64,000 bases of DNA from assembly GCF_000383095.1 (NCBI RefSeq), contig NZ_AORL01000004.1:103020-167019 (forward strand), in the 5' to 3' direction. Origin of the DNA: Sphingomonas sp. PR090111-T3T-6A. GTDB taxonomy: Bacteria > Pseudomonadota > Alphaproteobacteria > Sphingomonadales > Sphingomonadaceae. The notes beneath the pieces are model-generated. The model did not search any database. It had not been told where the DNA came from and was given only the letters and a program-made list of their open reading frames with translations. Numbering within the stretch: position 1 is the stretch's first letter; every line of letters starts with the position of its first letter. Below, piece after piece: positions 49,817 to 59,426 of this stretch. The position numbers and the translations under genes were made by a program.

Positions 49817-52657
49817 ATGAAGTTCCGTCCCATGCAGCATGAGTCCGCCCGCGCCGCGCGCGCCTTGCTGGCCGGCTCGTCCTTCGCCGTGCTGGCGGTT
49901 GCTGCACCGGGCGTTGCCTTCGCGCAGGACGCCGCCGCTCCGACGCAGGTCGCCGCCAACACCGCCGCCGCTCCCGCTCCGGCTGCCGCCGATCAGGGTC
50001 AGCCGTCTGCCGATGCAGGCGCGGGCGAAAACGCCATCGTCGTCACGGGCGTGCGCGCCAGCCTTCGTTCGGCCGAATCGATCAAGCGCAACTCGCCGCA
50101 GATCGTCGACTCGATCGTCGCCGAGGACATCGGCAAGCTGCCGGATCGCAATATTGCCGAAGCGCTTCAGCGCATCTCGGGCATTCAGATCCAGCGCACC
50201 TATGGCGAGGGCAGCGCGGTCCAGATCCGTGGCCTCACCCAGGTGCGCACCGAGCTTAACGGGCGCGACATCTTCACGGCCGGCGCGCCGGGCGACGATG
50301 CCAAGAGCCCTCCGGGGACCCTGAGCCTCCAGGATGTGCCTTCGGAACTGCTGGCCGGCATTGACGTCTACAAGAATCCGTCATCCGATCTGATCGAGGA
50401 CCAGCTCAGCGGCACGATCAACCTGCGGACCCGCAAGCCGTTCGATTTCGACGGCTTCAAGATCGCGGCCGCGGTCAGCAACACCTATTATGACCTGGTC
50501 AAGGAAAGCAGGCCGTCAGGCTCGTTGCTGGTGAGCGATCGCTGGGATACGGGCATCGGCGAGATCGGCGTCCTCGTCAGCGCGTCCTATCAGAAGACCG
50601 CCTTCCGCCAGGACACGATCTCGACCGAGCCGTTCAACACGCTCGACACCAGCCTGAAGGCGGACGGCACGCCGACCAATCAGGCCGACTATGACGCGGC
50701 GAAGACGCTCGGTCGCCTCGATCAGACGACGACACTGGCGCACGGCACCGGCATCGGCGAGGTCTACGGCAATCGTCGCCGCTTCGGTCTGGATACGTCG
50801 GTTCAGTGGCGGCCCAGCAGCACGCTGGAGTTCACCGGCGAGGTGTTCCGCAGCGATTACAAGTTCCGGTTCGACGACTATAGCTATTTCGCCGAGCCGG
50901 CCGGCGCCCAGATGTCGCCGACTCCGGGTGCAGCCTTCACCTTCGCGCCGAACGGCGACGTCCAGAGTGGCACCTACCAGAATATCGCGCTCGCGGCGAA
51001 CACCAGCCTCGAGACCCGGCATTCGGTCACGACCGATTACTCGCTCAACGCCAAGTGGAAGCCCACGGATCGCCTGACGATCACGGCCGATGGCCAGTAT
51101 GTCGATTCGACGACCCACGACACGCGCTCGATCATCGGCCTGAACGGTTCGGGTGACGGCACGCTGGTGCAGGATATCACGGGCTCGGTTCCGTCTTTCT
51201 CGATCACCACGCCGGAGGGTGCGAACAATCGGTCGAGCTATAATGCCGCCTTCTACCTCGACGACCTGAACCACTCCCGCGCCAAGGACAAATCCGGCCG
51301 GATCGACGCCGAATATCGGGTCGGCGGCATCCTGCAATCGATCAAGGCGGGCTTCCGCTATTCCGATCGCTCCAGCTCCATGAGCGATACCGGTTATCGC
51401 TATACCCAGCTCTCCACCGTGCCGACCGATCTGGAGGACGTCAGCCTCGACGACTTCTTCCGTGGCGATGCGGGGGTGCCGGGCGATGCCCTGTTCTTCT
51501 CGCGTGGCACGACGCTCGACTATGACAAGACGCTTGCCGCGCTGAAGATCGCGTCGCCTGCGACCTATCTGCCGAGCGGAACCAGCGCCCAGTCCCAGAA
51601 GACCTATGCGGGCTATATCTCGGCCTATTTCAAGGCGGATCAGCTGCCGATCCCGATCGACGGCAATATCGGCGTCCGCTTCGTCCGGACGCAGGAGTCC
51701 ACCATGGGCTACTATCAGCAGACGGATCTGGTCACGCAGCCGAACGGGCAGCAGAGCACCGGCAACACGACGTCGAACCTGGTCGATTTCTCGAAGAGCT
51801 ACAGCAACTGGCTGCCGAGCCTGAATTTGCGTGCCCACCTGACCGACAATCTGCAGCTCCGTTTCGCGGCGTCGAAGAACATCTCGCGTCCGACGCTCAC
51901 GCAGCTCAACCCGGCACTGTCGATCACCGAGCCGGGCACCGCGCAGATCAACCAGGAGCATGATACGACCGGAGGCAATCCGTTCCTGAAGCCGATGAAG
52001 TCCAACAACCTGGACGTTTCGGCGGAATGGTACTTCTCGCACACCGGATCGCTGACTGCGGCGGCTTTCTACAAGGACATCAAGAACTACATCCAGACCG
52101 GTATCTCGAATCGCGATGTCACCTTCACCGACGGCGTGACGGCGACGTACAATGTGACGTCGTACGACAACGTCGCCGATGCCAAGGTGAAGGGCGTCGA
52201 GGTCGCCTATCAGCAGTTCTTCGACTTCCTGCCGGGCGTGCTGAAGGGCCTCGGGATGCAGGCCAACTTCACCTATGTCGACTCGAAGGCGCCGAGCCCG
52301 GCGACCGAAGGTCCGGTTCACAACGTGTCGCTGGAAGGCCTTTCCAAGTATAACTACAATCTGGTCGGCATCTACGAGCGCGGCAAGATTTCGGCGCGTG
52401 TCGCCTATAACTGGCGCAGCAAGTTCCTGCTGACCACCTCGGGCAACGGCTCGGGCAATCTGCCGGTGTTCGAGAAGGCCTTCGGCCAGTTCGATGCGTC
52501 GATCACCTATGACGTGACCCCGCATTTCTCGCTGACGTTGCAGGGCGTGAACCTCACCAACACCAGAACCTCCACCTATTACGGCATCGAGACCCGCCCG
52601 CGTGACTCGATCATCAATGATCGTCAGCTCAGCGGCGTCGCCCGGATCACTTTCTGA
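49817..52657 (+). CDS. TonB-dependent receptor (carbohydrate-type)
   Basis: Outer-membrane active transporter of 946 residues. Signal peptide 1-36 (cleavage AFA/QD); Ala/Pro linker; TonB-box-like ENAIVVTGVRASLRSAESIK; plug domain with IVDSIVAEDIGKLPDRNIAE and ALQRISGIQIQR; 22-stranded barrel ending GVARITF with terminal Phe. This plug opening is typical of the sphingomonad/Caulobacter sugar receptors. Next to a FucP-led cluster, it likely imports an L-fucose-containing oligosaccharide. It ends in a strong terminator, so it is a separate transcription unit or is attenuated before fucP. Confidence 0.92.
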   Translation: MKFRPMQHESARAARALLAGSSFAVLAVAAPGVAFAQDAAAPTQVAANTAAAPAPAAADQGQPSADAGAGENAIVVTGVRASLRSAESIKRNSPQIVDSIVAEDIGKLPDRNIAEALQRISGIQIQRTYGEGSAVQIRGLTQVRTELNGRDIFTAGAPGDDAKSPPGTLSLQDVPSELLAGIDVYKNPSSDLIEDQLSGTINLRTRKPFDFDGFKIAAAVSNTYYDLVKESRPSGSLLVSDRWDTGIGEIGVLVSASYQKTAFRQDTISTEPFNTLDTSLKADGTPTNQADYDAAKTLGRLDQTTTLAHGTGIGEVYGNRRRFGLDTSVQWRPSSTLEFTGEVFRSDYKFRFDDYSYFAEPAGAQMSPTPGAAFTFAPNGDVQSGTYQNIALAANTSLETRHSVTTDYSLNAKWKPTDRLTITADGQYVDSTTHDTRSIIGLNGSGDGTLVQDITGSVPSFSITTPEGANNRSSYNAAFYLDDLNHSRAKDKSGRIDAEYRVGGILQSIKAGFRYSDRSSSMSDTGYRYTQLSTVPTDLEDVSLDDFFRGDAGVPGDALFFSRGTTLDYDKTLAALKIASPATYLPSGTSAQSQKTYAGYISAYFKADQLPIPIDGNIGVRFVRTQESTMGYYQQTDLVTQPNGQQSTGNTTSNLVDFSKSYSNWLPSLNLRAHLTDNLQLRFAASKNISRPTLTQLNPALSITEPGTAQINQEHDTTGGNPFLKPMKSNNLDVSAEWYFSHTGSLTAAAFYKDIKNYIQTGISNRDVTFTDGVTATYNVTSYDNVADAKVKGVEVAYQQFFDFLPGVLKGLGMQANFTYVDSKAPSPATEGPVHNVSLEGLSKYNYNLVGIYERGKISARVAYNWRSKFLLTTSGNGSGNLPVFEKAFGQFDASITYDVTPHFSLTLQGVNLTNTRTSTYYGIETRPRDSIINDRQLSGVARITF

Positions 52658-52693
52658 GGACGGTGTGATCGGCCTAATCTTCTCCCTCGACTG

Positions 52694-52726
52694 CGGCCGG
52701 AGCCTTCGGGTTCCGGCCGATTTTTT
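52694..52726 (+). terminator. Rho-independent terminator after the TonB receptor
   Basis: CGGCCGGA and TCCGGCCG form an 8-bp perfect stem with a 10-nt loop, followed by A and six T. It separates the receptor from the fucP operon. Confidence 0.88.
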
Positions 52727-52785
52727 CTGTCGTGCGGTTGAAGGCCGCGGCGGGCACAGTGCCGGCCGGAGCGGGGAGGGGATCG

Positions 52786-54018
52786 ATGACTGAATATGGA
52801 GCGCGCGCCGGTGCGGGGCGAGCAGCGATGGTCCTGACCGTCGGGCTGTTCTTCCTGTGGGGCGTCGCCAACAATCTCAACGACGTGCTGATCGCGCATT
52901 TCCGCGCGCTGTTCACGCTGGGCGACCTGCAATCGGGTCTGGTCCAGTCGGCCTTCTATCTGGGCTATTTCTGCTTTGCGATCCCGGCTTCGCTGGTGAT
53001 GCGGCGCTTCGGCTACAAGAATGCGGTGGTCTTGGGCCTGCTGTTGTTCGGGGCGGGGGCGTTGCTCTTCTGGCCCGCGTCGGCGACGCTGAGCTACGGC
53101 TTCTTCCTCTTCGCGCTGTTCGTGATCGCGAGCGGCCTCGCCTTCCTCGAGACGGCGGCCAACCCGATGGTCGCGGCGCTCGGCCCGGCCGAGAGCGCCG
53201 AGCGGCGGCTCAACCTCGCGCAGGCCTTCAATCCGCTCGGATCGATCACCGGCGTGGCGCTGGGCGCGCATCTGATCCTGTCGGACACGGCGCGCGATCA
53301 GGCGGCGGGCGCGGCGGCGGTGCGGCTTCCTTATCTCATCATCGCGGCCGTGGTGCTCGGCTGGGCGGCGCTGATCGTGGCGACGCGCTTCCCGGCGGTC
53401 GCGACGCGCGGGCAGGTGGTGGAGGAGCGCGCGCCCGGCGCCTTCCGCGAACTCTTCCGGAGGCCGCGCTATCTGGCGGGCGTGGGCGCGCAATTCTTCT
53501 ATGTCGGCGCGCAGGTCGGCGTGTGGAGCTTCCTGATCCGTTATACGGCGGTGGCGCTGCCCTCGCTCGGCACGAAGGAGGCGGCCTGGTTGCTCACTGC
53601 CTCGCTCGGACTGTTCATGGCGGGGCGTTTCGCGGGCTCGGCGCTGATGGCGCGAGTGTCCGGTGCGCGGCTGATGCTCATGTTCGGGCTGATCGATGCG
53701 GCGCTGTGTCTCGTCGCGGTGACGGCCGGCGGATGGATCGGGGTCGCCGCGCTGGTCGCGTCGAGCGCCTTCATGTCGATCATGTACCCGACCATCTTCG
53801 TCCTCTCGCTGCGCGGCCTCGGCCCGCTCACCAAGCCGGGCGCATCGCTGATCGTGATGGCGATCATCGGCGGCGCGGTGCTGACCGCGCTGATGGGCCT
53901 GCTGTCGGACCTGACCGGCACGATCCGCGCCGCGATGCTGGTGCCCGCTTTCTGCTTTGCGGTAGTGGCGATGTTCGCCCGCCTGCATCTTTCCGACCGA
54001 ACGGAGGCTACGGCATGA
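52786..54018 (+). CDS. fucP: L-fucose:H+ symporter (FucP-like MFS permease)
   Basis: A 410-residue, 12-helix sugar permease. FFLWGVANNLNDVLIAHFRA, FYLGYFCFAIPASLVMRRFG, FLETAANPMVAAL and RLNLAQAFNPLGSI are the FHS-family (FucP) hallmarks, including the Asn and Glu residues used for proton-coupled fucose transport. Start 52786 has GGGGAGG; the longer frame from 52732 runs into the terminator stem. First of seven genes, six of them overlapping or within 12 nt. FHS members also carry other sugars, but the downstream enzymes support L-fucose. Confidence 0.88.
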   Translation: MTEYGARAGAGRAAMVLTVGLFFLWGVANNLNDVLIAHFRALFTLGDLQSGLVQSAFYLGYFCFAIPASLVMRRFGYKNAVVLGLLLFGAGALLFWPASATLSYGFFLFALFVIASGLAFLETAANPMVAALGPAESAERRLNLAQAFNPLGSITGVALGAHLILSDTARDQAAGAAAVRLPYLIIAAVVLGWAALIVATRFPAVATRGQVVEERAPGAFRELFRRPRYLAGVGAQFFYVGAQVGVWSFLIRYTAVALPSLGTKEAAWLLTASLGLFMAGRFAGSALMARVSGARLMLMFGLIDAALCLVAVTAGGWIGVAALVASSAFMSIMYPTIFVLSLRGLGPLTKPGASLIVMAIIGGAVLTALMGLLSDLTGTIRAAMLVPAFCFAVVAMFARLHLSDRTEATA

Positions 54019-54977
54019 CGCTCCAACTTCCCCCACTGGGCATGGGAACGGCTGCGATCGGCAATCTCTACCGGGCAATGCCCGATGCCGAGGCGCACGC
54101 CGCCGTCCGGGCCGCGCTCGATGCGGGCATCCGCTATTTCGATACCGCGCCGCATTACGGCTTCGGCCTCGCCGAGGAGCGGCTGGGCGCGGTGATCGAG
54201 GGGCGCGATGATGTCATCGTCTCCACCAAGGTTGGTCGCCTGCTGGTGCCGACCGAGGCGACCGGCGAGCGTCATGGCTTCGTCGACGCGCGTCCGTTCG
54301 AGCCCGTGTTCGACTATTCGCACGACGCCGTCCTGCGCAGCCATGAGGAGAGCTTGCGTCGCCTCCGCCGCGACCGGGTGGACATCCTTCTTGCCCACGA
54401 CATCGGCCACCTCACCCATGGCGACCGCCATCAGGCGGTGCTCGCCCAGTTCCTCGACGGCGGGTATCACGCTATGCGTCGGTTGCGCGACGAGGGTGCG
54501 GTCGATGCGATCGGTATCGGCGTCAATGAGGTGGCGATCTGTCTCGATCTGGTGGAGCGTGTCGAGCTGGATATGATCCTGCTCGCCGGTCGTCATACGC
54601 TGCTGGATCGCAGCGCCGAGGCGCTCCTCCCGCTTTGCGAGGTGAAGGGCGTCCGCGTGATTGTCGGCGGGCCGTATAACAGCGGCATCCTCGCCCGTCC
54701 GCTCGCCGAGGCGACGAACCTCCATTACGATTATGCCGCCCCGCCGTCCGCGATGGTGGCAAAGGTCCGCGCGATCGAGGCCGAGGCGGGGCGCTTCGGC
54801 GTGTCGCTGCCGGTCGCGGCGCTTCATTTCCCGCTCCGCCACCCGGCGGTCGCCAGCGTGATCCCCGGCATGGCGAACGCCGCCGAGGTGGCCGACAACG
54901 TCGCCCGCCTCGCCACGCCCGTGCCCGAGGCGACGTGGGCGGCGATCGACGGCCTCTCTGTGGACCCTGCCCTATGA
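54015..54977 (+). CDS. Aldo/keto reductase, likely L-fucose (aldose) 1-dehydrogenase
   Basis: A 320-residue AKR of the D-threo-aldose/L-fucose dehydrogenase group. Catalytic tetrad residues are visible: Asp43 and Tyr48 in RYFDTAPHYGFGLAEERLG, Lys72 in VSTKVGRL, and His in LLAHDIGHLTHGD. GGPYNSGILA and VIPGMANAAEV are typical of this subgroup. It would oxidise L-fucose to fuconolactone. Overlaps both neighbours in ATGA. The ensuing lactonase is not encoded in the cluster. Confidence 0.85.
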   Translation: MTLQLPPLGMGTAAIGNLYRAMPDAEAHAAVRAALDAGIRYFDTAPHYGFGLAEERLGAVIEGRDDVIVSTKVGRLLVPTEATGERHGFVDARPFEPVFDYSHDAVLRSHEESLRRLRRDRVDILLAHDIGHLTHGDRHQAVLAQFLDGGYHAMRRLRDEGAVDAIGIGVNEVAICLDLVERVELDMILLAGRHTLLDRSAEALLPLCEVKGVRVIVGGPYNSGILARPLAEATNLHYDYAAPPSAMVAKVRAIEAEAGRFGVSLPVAALHFPLRHPAVASVIPGMANAAEVADNVARLATPVPEATWAAIDGLSVDPAL

Positions 54978-55270
54978 CCCAGCTCATCCTGCTTCATGAG
55001 GACGACAATGTCCTCGTCGTCGTCTCGCCGATCGAGGCGGGCGACATCCTCACCATCGGCGGCGGCACCGTGCCCGCGCGCGAGGGGATCACCGTCGGCC
55101 ATAAAGTGGCGCGCCACGCGCTCAAGGCCGGCGACAAGGTCATCAAATATGGCGCGCCGATCGGATCGATGACGGCGTCGGCCGAGCCCGGAGAGTGGGT
55201 CCACATGCACAATATGAAGAGCGATTATATCGCCAGCCACACCCGCGCCGTCGTGGGAGGCAAGGCATGA
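54974..55270 (+). CDS. UxaA family dehydratase, N-terminal (SAF) subunit
   Basis: A 98-residue protein equal to the SAF domain at the N-terminus of altronate/galactarate dehydratases: MTQLILLHEDDNVLVVVSPI, then GITVGHKVARHALKAGDKVI with VHMHNMKSDY at the end, which in the fused enzymes supplies a metal-site His. Here it is a separate gene overlapping the large-domain gene by 4 nt. Together they should form one dehydratase; L-fuconate is the likely substrate from context. Confidence 0.86.
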   Translation: MTQLILLHEDDNVLVVVSPIEAGDILTIGGGTVPAREGITVGHKVARHALKAGDKVIKYGAPIGSMTASAEPGEWVHMHNMKSDYIASHTRAVVGGKA

Positions 55271-56478
55271 TCGAAGGCTTCCTCCGCCCGGACGGCCGCA
55301 AGGGCATCCGCAACGTCACCATCGTGGCCTATCTCGTCGAGTGCGCGCACCATGTCGCGCGTCGCATCGTCGACAAGGCGGACGATCCCGACGTGCATCT
55401 GGTCGGCTTCCCCGGCTGCTATCCCAATGCCTATGCCGCCAAGGTGATGGAGGCGATCGCCACCCATCCGAATGTTGGCGGCGTGGTGCTGGTGTCGCTG
55501 GGCTGCGAGAGCTTCAACCGCGAGCGCCTGCGCGCGGTGGTCGAGGCGAGCGGGCGGCCGGTCGAGCTGCTGGTGATTCAGGAGGTCGGCGGCACGGCGG
55601 CGACCACCAAGGCGGGCCTCGAAGCGGTCGAACGCGTCCGCGCCGAGGCGGCTAAGACGCCCCGCGTGCCGATGGCCGTCGAGGAATTGGTCGTCGCTAC
55701 GATCTGCGGCGGTTCGGACGGGACGAGCGGCATCACCGCCAATCCTGCCGTGGGCCGCGCCTTCGACCGCTTCGTGGCGGACGGCGCGACCTGTATCTTC
55801 GAGGAGACGGGCGAACTGGTCGGCTGCGAGACGATCATGGCGGATCGTGCGATCACGCCGGAACTCGGCCGCGAGATCGAGGCCTGCGTCGAGAAGGCCG
55901 AGCGCTACTATACCATCATGGGCTTCGGCAGCTTCGCGCCGGGCAATGCCGAGGGTGGCCTCACGACGCAGGAAGAGAAGTCGATGGGGGCTTACTCCAA
56001 GTCGGGCTCGTCCCCGATCAGCGGCATCATCAAGCCGGGCGATCTGGCGCCGACTGGTGGCCTCTATCTGCTCGACGTGGTGCCCGACGGCGAGCCGCGC
56101 TTCGGCTTCCCCAACATCTCGGACAATGCCGAGATCGTCGAGCTGATCGCCTGCGGGGCGCATGTCACGCTCTTCACCACGGGCCGCGGCTCGGTGGTGG
56201 GATCGGCGATCTCGCCGGTCATCAAGATCTGCGCCAACCCCGAGACGGGCCGCCGCCTTGCCGCCGACATGGACGTCAATGCCGGCCGCATCCTCGAAGG
56301 CGAGGCGACGCTCGCGCAGGTGGGCGATGAAATCTACGACCGCGTGATCGCGGTCGCCTCAGGAGAACGCAGCGTGTCCGAAGAACTGGGCCACCGGGAA
56401 TTCATCCTCACCTACAAGGCGTTCGAGCCGGTCGGCCCGGCCTGCCTCCCCACCCGCGCGCGGCCGGTGCTGGCATGA
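55267..56478 (+). CDS. UxaA family dehydratase, C-terminal (catalytic) subunit
   Basis: A 403-residue large subunit: GRKGIRNVTIVAYLVECAHH, GFPGCYPNAYAAKVM, VLVSLGCESFNRERL, ICGGSDGTSGITANPAVGRA and ACGAHVTLFTTGRGSVVGSA are the conserved UxaA/GarD motifs, with Cys residues for the iron centre. In the classic enzyme this removes water from D-altronate; in a fucose cluster it probably converts L-fuconate to 2-keto-3-deoxy-L-fuconate, replacing the enolase-type FucD. The substrate is inferred. Confidence 0.88.
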   Translation: MIEGFLRPDGRKGIRNVTIVAYLVECAHHVARRIVDKADDPDVHLVGFPGCYPNAYAAKVMEAIATHPNVGGVVLVSLGCESFNRERLRAVVEASGRPVELLVIQEVGGTAATTKAGLEAVERVRAEAAKTPRVPMAVEELVVATICGGSDGTSGITANPAVGRAFDRFVADGATCIFEETGELVGCETIMADRAITPELGREIEACVEKAERYYTIMGFGSFAPGNAEGGLTTQEEKSMGAYSKSGSSPISGIIKPGDLAPTGGLYLLDVVPDGEPRFGFPNISDNAEIVELIACGAHVTLFTTGRGSVVGSAISPVIKICANPETGRRLAADMDVNAGRILEGEATLAQVGDEIYDRVIAVASGERSVSEELGHREFILTYKAFEPVGPACLPTRARPVLA

Positions 56479-57206
56479 GCGGCCGTCTCGCCGGCAAGAC
56501 CGCGCTGGTGACGGCGGCGGCGCAGGGCATCGGCCGCTCGACCGCCGAGTTGTTCGCGAAGGAAGGTGCGCGCGTGATCGCGACCGACATCCGCGAGGAT
56601 CTGCTCGAAGGGCTCGTCGGATGCGAGACGCGCCGCCTCGACGTGACAGACGCGGCCGCGATCAAGGCGCTCGCCGCCGAGATCGGCACCATCGACATTC
56701 TCGCCAATTGCGCGGGTTTCGTCCATGCGGGATCGATCCTCGAATGCGAGGAGGATGCGTGGGATTTCTCGGTCAGCCTCAACATGACCGCCATGTACCG
56801 CATGATCCGCGCCTTCCTGCCGGGTATGGTGGAGAAGAGCGCGGGCTCGATCGTCAACATCGCCTCGATCGCGAGTTCGGTGAAGGGCATCCCCAACCGC
56901 TTCGCCTATGGCGCGACCAAGGCGGGCGTGATCGGGCTGACCAAGGCGGTTGCCGCAGACTTCGTGGCGAAGGGCGTGCGCTGCAACTGCGTCTGCCCCG
57001 GCACGGTGGACTCGCCCTCGCTCCAGCAGCGCTTGCGCGACACCGGCGACTATGAGGCCGCGCGCACCCAGTTCGTGGCGCGCCAGCCGATGGGCCGCCT
57101 CGGCGAGCCGGGCGAGATCGCGAACCTGATGCTTTATCTCGCCAGCGACGAATCCGCCTTCACCACCGGCGCTGTCCACGTCATCGACGGCGGCTGGATC
57201 AACTGA
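56475..57206 (+). CDS. SDR, likely 2-keto-3-deoxy-L-fuconate 4-dehydrogenase
   Basis: A 243-residue classical SDR: TAAAQGIG (13-20) nucleotide loop, ATDIREDLLEGL with Asp selecting NAD, ANCAGFVHAGSIL, Ser131, Tyr145 and Lys149 in FAYGATKAGVIGL. PGTVDSPSLQQRL followed by RQPMGRLGEPGEIANLMLYL matches the human BDH2/bacterial KDF dehydrogenase group. It would make 2,4-diketo-3-deoxy-L-fuconate. Four-base overlap with the dehydratase and 10 nt before the hydrolase gene. Confidence 0.86.
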   Translation: MSGRLAGKTALVTAAAQGIGRSTAELFAKEGARVIATDIREDLLEGLVGCETRRLDVTDAAAIKALAAEIGTIDILANCAGFVHAGSILECEEDAWDFSVSLNMTAMYRMIRAFLPGMVEKSAGSIVNIASIASSVKGIPNRFAYGATKAGVIGLTKAVAADFVAKGVRCNCVCPGTVDSPSLQQRLRDTGDYEAARTQFVARQPMGRLGEPGEIANLMLYLASDESAFTTGAVHVIDGGWIN

Positions 57207-57216
57207 GGAATTTGCC

Positions 57217-58062
57217 ATGAAGCTCGTTCGCTATGGCGCGCCCGGCGCCGAACGCCCCGGCCTGATCGACGTTGACGGCCGCATCCGCGATCTCTCCGCG
57301 CATGTGACCGACATTGCGGGCGAGGTGCTGACGCCGGAAGGCCTCGCCAAGCTCGCCACGATCGATCCCGCCAGCCTGCCGCCGGTCGAGGGCGATCCGC
57401 GCTTCGGCCCCTGTGTCGGCGGCGTCGGCAAGTTTCTCTGCATCGGCCTCAATTATTCGGACCATGCCGCCGAATCCGGCATGACCGTGCCGCCCGAGCC
57501 GGTGCTCTTCACCAAGGCGACCAGTGCCATCGTCGGCCCCAACGACGACGTCGCCATCCCGCGCGGCTCGGTGAAGACCGACTGGGAGGTTGAGCTCGGC
57601 ATCGTCATCGGCAAGCCCGCCAAATATGTCAGCGAGGAAGAGGCCGAGGCCCATATCGCCGGCTATTGCCTCATCAACGACGTGTCGGAGCGCGAATATC
57701 AGCTCGAACGCCATGGCACCTGGGACAAGGGCAAGGGCTGCGACACCTTCGGCCCCATCGGCCCCTGGCTCGCCACGCGCGACGAGATCGCCGATCCCGA
57801 CAATCTCAAGATGTGGCTGGAGGTGAACGGCCATCGCTATCAGGACGGCAACACCGCCACGATGGTCTACAAGCCGGCCTTCATCGTCCACTATCTGAGC
57901 CAGTTCATGACGCTGCACCCCGGCGACGTGATCTCCACCGGCACGCCTCCGGGCGTCGGCATGGGGCAGAAGCCGCCGGTCTATCTCAAGGCCGGCGACG
58001 TGATCGAACTCGGCATCGATGGGCTCGGAACGCAGCGGCAGAATGTCGTGGCCGATGCCTGA
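57217..58062 (+). CDS. Fumarylacetoacetate hydrolase family, likely 2,4-diketo-3-deoxy-L-fuconate hydrolase
   Basis: A 281-residue FAH-fold enzyme. CIGLNYSDHAAESGMTVPPE, TKATSAIVGPNDDVAIP, DWEVELGIVIGKPAKYVSEE and GTWDKGKGCDTFGPIGPWL carry the metal-binding Glu/Asp cluster and catalytic His. In known non-phosphorylative L-fucose and L-rhamnose routes this family cleaves the diketo acid to pyruvate and L-lactate. Position right after the SDR supports that role. Confidence 0.87.
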   Translation: MKLVRYGAPGAERPGLIDVDGRIRDLSAHVTDIAGEVLTPEGLAKLATIDPASLPPVEGDPRFGPCVGGVGKFLCIGLNYSDHAAESGMTVPPEPVLFTKATSAIVGPNDDVAIPRGSVKTDWEVELGIVIGKPAKYVSEEEAEAHIAGYCLINDVSEREYQLERHGTWDKGKGCDTFGPIGPWLATRDEIADPDNLKMWLEVNGHRYQDGNTATMVYKPAFIVHYLSQFMTLHPGDVISTGTPPGVGMGQKPPVYLKAGDVIELGIDGLGTQRQNVVADA

Positions 58063-58405
58063 CCGGCACGTGCTGCTGCTCGACCTCGTCGACGACGCGG
58101 ACGCCATCGCCCGCTACGAGGCGTGGCACGCGGCGGGCGCACTGCCGCTCGCGATCGGGCGGAGCATCCGCGCGGCGGGGATCGAGGCGATGGATATCTA
58201 TCGCGCCGGCACCCGCCTCGTGATGGTGATGGAGACGGGGCCGGACTTCGATCCCGTCGCCAAGGCCGAAGCCGATGCGGCCGATCCCGACGTGCAGGCG
58301 TGGGAGACGCTGATGGCCAGCGTCCAGCGGCCGATCCCGGCGGCGGGCGAGGGCGAGAAATGGGTCGCGGCGACGCGCATCTTCTCGCTATCCGAGCAGC
58401 CCTGA
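58055..58405 (+). CDS. L-rhamnose/L-fucose mutarotase family protein
   Basis: A 116-residue RhaM-fold protein: LDLVDDADAIARYEAWH, RAAGIEAMDIYRAGTRLVMV, ADPDVQAWETLM, ending WVAATRIFSL. These small dimeric ferredoxin-like enzymes interconvert sugar anomers, which here would supply the anomer used by the dehydrogenase. Overlaps the hydrolase gene by 8 nt; last gene of the operon, followed by a strong hairpin. Confidence 0.82.
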   Translation: MPDRHVLLLDLVDDADAIARYEAWHAAGALPLAIGRSIRAAGIEAMDIYRAGTRLVMVMETGPDFDPVAKAEADAADPDVQAWETLMASVQRPIPAAGEGEKWVAATRIFSLSEQP

Positions 58406-58413
58406 CAAGAGCG

Positions 58414-58435
58414 CGGCCGGGGCGATCCCCGGCCG
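58414..58435. terminator. Bidirectional terminator-like hairpin
   Basis: CGGCCGGGG-CGAT-CCCCGGCCG: a 9-bp perfect stem with a 4-nt loop between the convergent mutarotase and small outer-membrane genes. There is no U-tract, but the stem is very stable. Confidence 0.65.
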
Positions 58436-58440
58436 TCGCC

Positions 58441-58830
<390 letters not shown>

Positions 58831-59025
58831 CGATATTCCCCTTATGCATCAAGCTCCTGCTGCCTCGCGAGCTAGGTATCGGGCGATTGCACCAGGATGA
58901 ACGGCGGGATGGACCGAGTCCCCGCTGCGGCGGACCGCTTGCGGAATGGCGTGACTGGGTGCTTTTGCTGCAATGCGACAAAAGAGGCTTGGACATTGCG
59001 CGCCGCGGCCCCAATGTGGGGCGGT

Positions 59026-59337
59026 ATGGAAACCAACAAGATTCTGTTCGAGGCGATCGCCCTGCATAAATGCGTGGTGGCGACCTACAACCGCATGGTC
59101 GTGACCCTTGCCCCGCATATTCTCTACACGCGGCATGACGAGCTGTTCACCGACGCCGTCACCCTTGAGCGCGACGGCCAGCCGCCACGCGAGCTGAAGC
59201 TCGGCACCTTCAAGCTGGCCGGACTCAAGGATCTGGCCCTGTCGCCGGATCGCCAGTTCACGCGTAGCGAGCTGTTCGAGGCGCAGGACCCGAAATATGA
59301 AGGCGTCACCCTGTTCGCGGTCGAGGCGGGCCAGTAA
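59026..59337 (+). CDS. Hypothetical protein, WYL-like fold
   Basis: A 103-residue protein opening METNKILFEAIALHKCVVAT. YNRMVVTLAPHILYTRHDEL and LGTFKLAGLKDLALSPDRQF follow the pattern of WYL ligand-binding domains (I-x-x-A-I, aromatic Y-N, PHxLY) but without a DNA-binding domain. An ATG at 59026 is chosen; the longer frame lacks support. Stand-alone gene; function unknown. Confidence 0.6.
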   Translation: METNKILFEAIALHKCVVATYNRMVVTLAPHILYTRHDELFTDAVTLERDGQPPRELKLGTFKLAGLKDLALSPDRQFTRSELFEAQDPKYEGVTLFAVEAGQ

Positions 59338-59426
59338 CAATCGCTAATATTCATTGAACTTGGGCAATCCGCGCATATCGCGGTTTCCGCCCACGTTGAC
59401 GCCTCCCTACGGCCAGGGAGGTTGTC

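Noticed and set aside
58897..59025. 43-codon N-terminal extension of the WYL-like protein
   Set aside because: Low-complexity Arg/Ala/Cys sequence without homology pattern; the WYL-like helix begins at the ATG at 59026.
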